A stretch of 20,000 nucleotides of DNA from Glandiceps talaboti. Taxonomy: Eukaryota; Hemichordata; Enteropneusta; Spengelidae. The DNA is taken from the NCBI RefSeq assembly GCF_964340395.1, contig NC_135555.1:23607725-23627724 (forward strand), given 5' to 3'. The position numbers were made by a program, and so were the translations under genes. This document shows, in pieces, positions 17,106 through 20,000 of the stretch (positions are counted from its first letter, which is position 1; the number at the start of each line of letters is the position of its first letter). Below the pieces are notes generated by a model. The model saw nothing but the letters and a program-made list of their open reading frames with translations. It was not told the origin of the DNA and ran no database searches.

Positions 17106-19597
17106 TGTATGTATGTATGTATGTATGTGTGTGTACATATACACACTATAAATAAATGATACATATAAATAAATTCGCAATTATTACCTCCAAGACTCTA
17201 AAAATTCGCGAACGTCAACTGCTGCTTGCCCATTGCGAAGTGTCAAATCATCAGTGTGGTCATTGTTTGCATTACCACATAGAGCTTCTGTCTTTGCGAA
17301 GTAGTCACTAGGTATGGTTACATATATATCTAGTGTATTTGAAATATATACTCCCAGAGTCACTCCAGAATTGGTGTAAACCTTCAAAATAAACAAACGT
17401 GACCATATCAAAATAGAATAAGTTAATTAGAAAGTTCTACGCTGAATGAAGGTACAATGCATATTTTTCATCTTGTTAACAGTCGTCTAAAGATCGCAGA
17501 AGCGTGAAACTCTGAAATACGACGTGCGTGCGTGCGTGTGTGTGTGTGTGTTTGTTTGTTTGTTTGTGTTGCATATATATTTTCCATTTTCCATTTTCTT
17601 GACGGTATAACTTACATAATATCGTGAACGATCTTCGTGTATTACAGTACCCGGAGAAAGTTCTCCTGACGGTACTTCAATTGTAGGGGCTGCAACGTTG
17701 TGGCCGTTGATAATAACAAGGTCGTTATTTTCTCGGATGGCTACAGCGTAGTCACAGGATGCACCGCGTCCACATTGATCTAGGAAAGTTTGTATCTGTC
17801 GTGCAAAGAACAAAGATGAAATGGAATGTAAAATTAACGTGGCATACTCTTGATAGTTTTTATCAAAACCACTGTCCTTTCATGTGGTGACTTTTTAAAA
17901 GTAGAAAATATTGAGGGCTGGCCATGGAGTATGAAAATGCCTACGTACAGATGAGGGTTTAATTCAACAGGTTAAGTTAATGTTATGATAGATATAAGCC
18001 TCAAATTCGAATAATGTTCTAAATTATGATGTATTCTATTCGAATTATTATGGCCATTACTCGTAGACATGCCAAATACATCTAGAGGTTATACCCCTCA
18101 CTATTTTTCTCACTTCAGGTTATCAGTTTGTAATTCCCTATACACATTCAAATCAAACCATGGGCATTTGGAACTTTAAAGTCAAAACGTGAATGAATTC
18201 GCGACTTAAAGTTATATTGTTATATAAATATTTGCTGTCTTATTACACATTGTATATATTAATTTCCCACCTCTAACGTATACTTGTCAGTTTCTCCTCT
18301 GACCAGTATAAAGTATCCCGTTTTGAAGTTGTCAAAGTAAGAACGTCTGTAACATAGAAACATGGCAGTAATAAGCAATACATAAATAGTACAGGTAATC
18401 ATGCATCAATCCCACGTATATAATCACTTTTTTCAGCATGCCTGAATATTATATATTTCTATACCACACTCCACTTTAATTTAATAAGACTATTGTACAC
18501 TTATTCCTTGGCTACGAGGACACCAGTAGACGGCTATTACCTTAAGGACTGTTTAATGTAGCAATTATTTTCTACATTTCAGTGCATGGGGCTATATGGC
18601 GACTACTGGTGCTCGAATAAGACCAGGTAATAAGTAATAAGTTTTTTATAACAGATCGAATTCCAAGGCACGTATTATTTCCAGAGTAAACGAAAATCAC
18701 TGGCCAGGTAGGACAAATCTTACGCTATTGTAACAGTGCCCTAGGGAGAACGATCGATTTTTCCCTCTGTATGCAAATTACGGTCACTGCGGGTCATTAG
18801 TCCATATTAAATATACCATGTGACATGGCCTAAGCCAATCACTGAAGGCTGTATGAAAACGATGTGTTATAAAAGTATTACATTAGGAAAGCAAATACTC
18901 TATTATAATTGTCGTATATCTTCAACACCAATGAAACATTTTGAGTACCTATCCATTGAGGTTTTTACTAAACATGGTTTAGAAATATAGGAAACTGCCA
19001 ATTCTGAACAAGGAAATAAAAATTTTATACATACTCATCAAACGTTTGATAGTGTGGATCTCCAGTTGATCGACATTGTTTGTGAGGATAGTCTTCGGGA
19101 TAGACCTGCAAAAACAATTAAAAACAAGTAAAGAAGGAGGTGTGTCCATCTTCAGCTTGATCACTTTCTCGTAGGATGTATAATGTGTTATATTTAACTA
19201 ATTTTAATTATTGTGAAATAGAAGATCCATTTAGGCGGCATAGTTACAATATCCATAACTTTCTTATCACGTATCCCCCCCCCTTAGTACTCTACAACTT
19301 GAATATAATGCTTTGATTCCCTGATTCACTGAATCAAATGCATACTTACTGTTACATTGTCCACTTTATATCCATTCCAAATACCAAGATATTGCTTCCC
19401 AATGGAGTTATCTTTTGTCTCGAATGATATAATCTGGTTTGCTGTATACTCCTCGTCGTCAATAAAATCCCTCCTAGCAAGAACACTAAATGTGATTTCA
19501 GCAACTTGTTTATCGTTGTTCCAATCACTTGGATACATCATAAGAATACACTGGCTCAAGGCAATCTGAGAGTGTGACAGGGAATTGGTTGCAGTAT
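10817..19597 (-). CDS. VWDE-like type I membrane protein, 3' thirteen exons (5' partial)
   Basis: Joined CDS, in transcript order: 19597-19350, 19105-19035, 18346-18271, 17795-17616, 17381-17188, 15131-14612, 13862-13488, 12795-12562, 12197-12074, 11776-11697, 11533-11479, 11096-11056, 10936-10817. Every junction has GT/AG and the phases agree throughout, giving 771 residues then TAA. By residue (first full codon = 1): vWF type D domain 93-255, acidic linker and C8-like segment 257-450, EGF-like 478-504, IPT/TIG-like ~510-600, Cys-rich module ~615-665, Thr/Pro stalk 673-700, transmembrane helix 703-723, RREKKK at 724-729, cytoplasmic tail to 771. The order matches the von Willebrand factor D and EGF domain-containing (VWDE) family, which is extracellular. 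The vertebrate protein carries extra C-terminal EGF repeats, not seen here. The first exon's acceptor could instead be at 19565. The start codon and signal peptide are off the window. Its ligand and role are unknown. Confidence 0.85.
11056..11096 (-). CDS. VWDE-like gene, stop-transfer micro-exon
   Basis: A 41-nt exon encoding VVLLRREKKKQYD, the end of the membrane helix and a basic stop-transfer cluster. Its acceptor, TCTTTATTTTAG, and donor, GAT|GTAAGT, are both strong, and its phase joins exactly to the transmembrane exon (G|GA gives Gly). It is easily missed because of its size. Confidence 0.85.
11358..11460. repeat. (CTGT)n / (CAGA)n tetranucleotide microsatellite
   Basis: An imperfect tetranucleotide run of about 100 bp with TTTC, TCTC and GCCT interruptions. 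It lies in the intron, 18 nt past the transmembrane exon's donor in transcript orientation. Confidence 0.95.
11479..11533 (-). CDS. VWDE-like gene, transmembrane exon
   Basis: Encodes YVSIIGIVLALFVFAFIF, an uncharged hydrophobic run that with GVVLL of the next exon makes a 21-residue helix. Acceptor ATTACAG, donor G|GTAAGT, phase 1 exit. A (CAGA)n tract begins 18 nt past the donor. Confidence 0.88.
11697..11776 (-). CDS. VWDE-like gene, Thr/Pro stalk exon
   Basis: Encodes SIPTPITSGITTTVTVTPED then SGLRHM: a short Thr/Ser/Pro-rich stalk, probably O-glycosylated, directly before the membrane. Acceptor GCATAG, donor ATG|GTAAGT. The entry phase fits the previous exon and restores a Thr codon. 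Confidence 0.85.
12074..12197 (-). CDS. VWDE-like gene, Cys-rich juxtamembrane exon
   Basis: Encodes NDSCLIDGYCVQSNAINP then DNPQLMCDDNRDEYNWTLIP, the C-x-I-x-G-x-C...NP...C...W pattern that closes the extracellular region of VWDE-like proteins. Acceptor TTTCAG, donor A|GTAAGT, phase 1 exit. A ~140-nt (CT)n tract lies about 33 nt upstream in the preceding intron. Confidence 0.88.
12231..12375. repeat. (GA)n tract followed by a G-rich polypurine run
   Basis: More than 40 GA units to about 12316, then an interrupted G/A run with G stretches to about 12375; apart from a short ATCC break the strand is almost pure purine. In the transcript it is a long (CU)n pyrimidine tract ending about 33 nt before the acceptor of the juxtamembrane exon. 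Perfect homopurine mirror symmetry makes triplex DNA possible. Confidence 0.95.
12562..12795 (-). CDS. VWDE-like gene, IPT-like end and Cys-rich exon
   Basis: 78 codons. Encodes SFAEVACLVPSP, PVEYTIVSVSNDGIIFSD and TVYDSVCVQCNSTGNCVKK, the conserved VSNDG and YDS-C-x2-C blocks of VWDE-like proteins. The acceptor is ATGACAG, chosen because it is the only nearby AG that keeps phase 0 with the previous exon. Its polypyrimidine tract is weak. Donor AAG|GTAATT. Confidence 0.85.
12796..13487 (-). other. Intron between IPT-like exons
   Basis: 692 bp, AT-rich. Contains a poly-C run near 13102-13114. No exon, element or RNA gene was recognised. Confidence 0.6.
13488..13862 (-). CDS. VWDE-like gene, C8 end, EGF-like and start of IPT-like exon
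   Basis: 125 codons, phase 0 both sides. First VESLAFSCVDM completes the C8-like segment. Then an EGF-like module has six cysteines spaced C-x3-C-x5-C-x4-C-x-C-x8-C (residues 478, 482, 488, 493, 495, 504), including CHCYHGYIGSDC. After it, VFVIGSNFLGSSNLTC is typical of an IPT/TIG immunoglobulin-like fold. Acceptor CTTTAG, donor GAG|GTAATT. Confidence 0.9.
13863..14611 (-). other. Intron with CA/CCAT-rich low-complexity and a G-run module
   Basis: Plus-strand 13990-14095 is a low-complexity cacc/catcta-rich stretch. 14405-14560 holds the G-run module listed separately. The rest shows nothing recognisable. Confidence 0.6.
14414..14553 (-). repeat. Repeated GGGGAGGGTCA-like module, possible relic element
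   Basis: On the minus strand the motif GGGGAGG followed by GTCA or GATCA recurs four times (plus strand 14414-14425, 14443-14462, 14508-14518, 14540-14553), separated by AT-rich spacers with TTTTTGTC. It lies 60-200 nt past the donor of the 520-nt exon in transcript orientation. It could be a dispersed repeat family or an intronic G-run cluster. Confidence 0.5.
14612..15131 (-). CDS. VWDE-like gene, acidic linker and C8-like exon
   Basis: The largest exon, 520 nt. It encodes a Cys pair (SCVCP), a Cys-Cys pair (ICCDF), then a strongly acidic tyrosine-rich stretch (DDYREDYSYDFEYDPNFEP), then FCAGVMMNESFTASCLDL and DPSPYIAECMTDIQ, which resemble the C8-type region that follows vWD domains. Potential N-glycosylation sites are at NSS and NES. 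Acceptor TATCAG, donor CAG|GTAAGT. Confidence 0.88.
15287..15344. repeat. (GT)n dinucleotide microsatellite
   Basis: A near-perfect GT run of about 29 units ending in GTGC variants. Plus-strand open frames across it (poly Cys-Val) are artefacts. Confidence 0.95.
15661..15865. repeat. Diverged duplication, ~121-bp offset
   Basis: Two diverged copies share tttgcataatta (15685 and 15806), then a ttcataattag/tcgataattag block, then ttcaaatttc-tata. Copy 1 is about 15661-15765 and copy 2 about 15785-15865. The cause is unknown; it may be an old repeat family. Confidence 0.55.
16122..16170. repeat. (CAGA)n tetranucleotide microsatellite
   Basis: About eleven CAGA units within an intron. Same motif class as the tract at 11358-11460, on the opposite strand. 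Confidence 0.95.
16256..16372. repeat. CACT/CCAT/CCAC low-complexity stretch
   Basis: Successive short runs of ctca, ccca and atcc units, interrupted by unique bases. A degenerate tetranucleotide array in the intron. Confidence 0.8.
17074..17132. repeat. (ATGT)n tetranucleotide microsatellite
   Basis: About thirteen ATGT units followed by GTGTGTACATATACAC. It lies in the intron, about 55 bp from the exon at 17188. Confidence 0.95.
17188..17381 (-). CDS. VWDE-like gene, vWD domain C-terminal exon
   Basis: Contains ALCGNANNDHTDDLTL, the classic CGxxN-x3-DDL ending of vWF type D domains, then a segment ending ESW. Acceptor TTGAAG, donor AG|GTAATA, phase 2 exit. Confidence 0.92.
17382..17615 (-). 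other. Short intron with compound GT-type microsatellite
   Basis: 234 bp. Plus strand 17522-17568 is a compound run: GTGC units, then GT units, then GTTT units. Nothing else seen. Confidence 0.75.
17616..17795 (-). CDS. VWDE-like gene, vWD domain exon 3
   Basis: Exactly 60 codons, phase 0 on both sides. Contains QCGRGASCDYAVAIREN, matching the C-x5-C-x-x-A-V-A-x-R-E-x-N-D-L block of VWDE vWD domains, then PTIEVPSGELSPGT. Acceptor CGACAG, donor TAT|GTAAGT. Being symmetric, it could be skipped without a frameshift. Confidence 0.9.
17796..18270 (-). other. Intron, nothing recognised
   Basis: 475 bp of AT-rich sequence without simple repeats or exon-like frames. Confidence 0.55.
18271..18346 (-). 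CDS. VWDE-like gene, vWD domain exon 2
   Basis: Encodes RSYFDNFKTGYFILVRGE then TDKYTLE, the second and third strands of the vWD fold (in VWDE proteins a Y-x6-G-x-Y/F-x-L pattern). Acceptor TTACAG, donor GAG|GTGGGA. Splicing to the previous exon completes a Glu codon. Confidence 0.88.
18499..18640. mobile_element. MITE-like imperfect inverted repeat
   Basis: The left arm (from acttattccttgg through gaggacaccagtagacgg) is matched by the reverse complement of the right arm (gcgactactggtgctcgaat through ggtaataagt). The best core is caccagtag against ctactggtg. The arms are about 45 bp with mismatches and a few gaps, separated by about 50 bp. It is entirely intronic and probably a decayed non-autonomous element. 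Confidence 0.5.
19035..19105 (-). CDS. VWDE-like gene, exon with start of the vWD domain
   Basis: Encodes VYPEDYPHKQ then CRSTGDPHYQTFD. C-x4-DPHYxTFD is the signature opening of vWF type D domains, with acidic residues that bind calcium in the family. Acceptor CTGCAG, donor GA|GTATGT, leaving phase 2. Confidence 0.9.
19350..19597 (-). CDS. VWDE-like gene, exon before the vWD domain
   Basis: Reads ...IALSQCILMMYPSDWN... to IWNGYKVDNVTV, the conserved stretch that precedes the vWD domain in VWDE-like proteins. Donor ACA|GTAAGT, phase 0. Two acceptors are possible: TTTGTAG ending at 19598 (exon from 19597, phase 1 entry, adds TATNSLSHSQ) or CTCTCAG (exon from 19565, phase 0 entry). Confidence 0.75.
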
Positions 19598-20000
19598 CTA
19601 CAAATGATCAAGTTAAACATAAATCATTACAGTGACAAAGTACACCTGGGTTGTTGTTTTCACTCGGATAGGTTATCAAGAGTGTCAATTCCAGTTTCTC
19701 ACATTAGTTTTTTCTTATTACAGATTACATGTAAATGGGACAAGTCATTTTCTAGGACCAGCATTTCGTTTACCTCTGTCAGGCAACTGTTCTTAACAAC
19801 TAAGTTTCAATCCTAATAAATCTTAACTGGGCATGGTAGCATGTGGACATCACAATTTCACAAATCTCATGTCATTATTTTGCACCAAACAGGAATCTAC
19901 TGTGCAAAATATCATTCACAGCTTACCATGTAGACTTGCTCAGGTCTCTGGGCTTTTTCACTCTTTATTTATTTGAAAGAAAAAAATAACACAATTGTGT
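19598..20000 (-). other. Upstream intron; possible further exon at ~19927-19961
   Basis: Mostly AT-rich intron. A strong donor on the minus strand, CATG|GTAAGC, marks 19927 as a possible exon end. The frame leaving it in phase 0 reads SEKAQRPEQVYM, which would join the alternative 19565 acceptor. A TGA blocks the frame needed for the 19597 acceptor. Weak support; the gene must continue past 20000 in any case. Confidence 0.3.

Larger units (their letters stand above)
15132..17187 (-). other. 2.06-kb intron inside the VWDE-like gene
   Basis: The largest intron of the model. It contains (GT)n, (CAGA)n, CACT/CCAT and (ATGT)n tracts and a 121-bp spaced duplication, each listed separately. No additional in-phase exon was recognised. 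Confidence 0.65.

Overview
This is eukaryotic, most likely marine-invertebrate, genomic DNA. The evidence is small exons with GT/AG borders, introns full of different microsatellites, a decayed non-LTR retrotransposon, a SINE-like relic and a very large minisatellite. I cannot place the phylum from sequence alone. A mollusc, brachiopod, annelid, hemichordate or cephalochordate would all fit.

Layout. (1) 1-2400 is intergenic or accessory DNA. It holds a 65-bp tandem duplication, a 21-bp minisatellite, a GGTCA run, a SINE-like relic, and a plus-strand reverse-transcriptase relic at about 1909-2284 that has frameshifts and lacks its catalytic YADD box. (2) About 2399-10650 is an 8.25-kb minisatellite of roughly 215-220 copies of a 38-bp unit (36- and 40-bp variants) with clear higher-order structure: 1548-bp (830 + 718), ~2.36/2.39-kb and 304-bp repeats. 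Its very long minus-strand open frames are by-products of a stop-free unit whose length is not a multiple of 3. (3) 10817-19597 (minus) is the 3' part of one real gene. I joined 13 exons by hand with consistent splice phases, giving about 771 residues plus a stop.

The gene encodes a type I membrane protein of the VWDE-like family (von Willebrand factor D and EGF domain-containing). In order it has an N-terminal conserved region, a vWF type D domain (GDPHYQTFD through ALCGNANNDHTDD), an acidic linker with a C8-like cysteine segment, one EGF-like module, an IPT/TIG-like stretch, a Cys-rich juxtamembrane module, a Thr/Pro stalk, one transmembrane helix followed by RREKKK, and a short tyrosine-rich cytoplasmic tail. 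The 5' exons, start codon and promoter lie beyond 20000.

The gene's stop codon is only about 170 bp from the edge of the minisatellite, and I see no AATAAA in that gap. The array could therefore be part of, or affect, the transcript's 3' end. The introns carry (CAGA)n, (GA)n, (GT)n and (ATGT)n tracts, a G-run module just past one donor, and a MITE-like inverted repeat. I saw no rRNA, tRNA, CRISPR array or prokaryotic operon structure.
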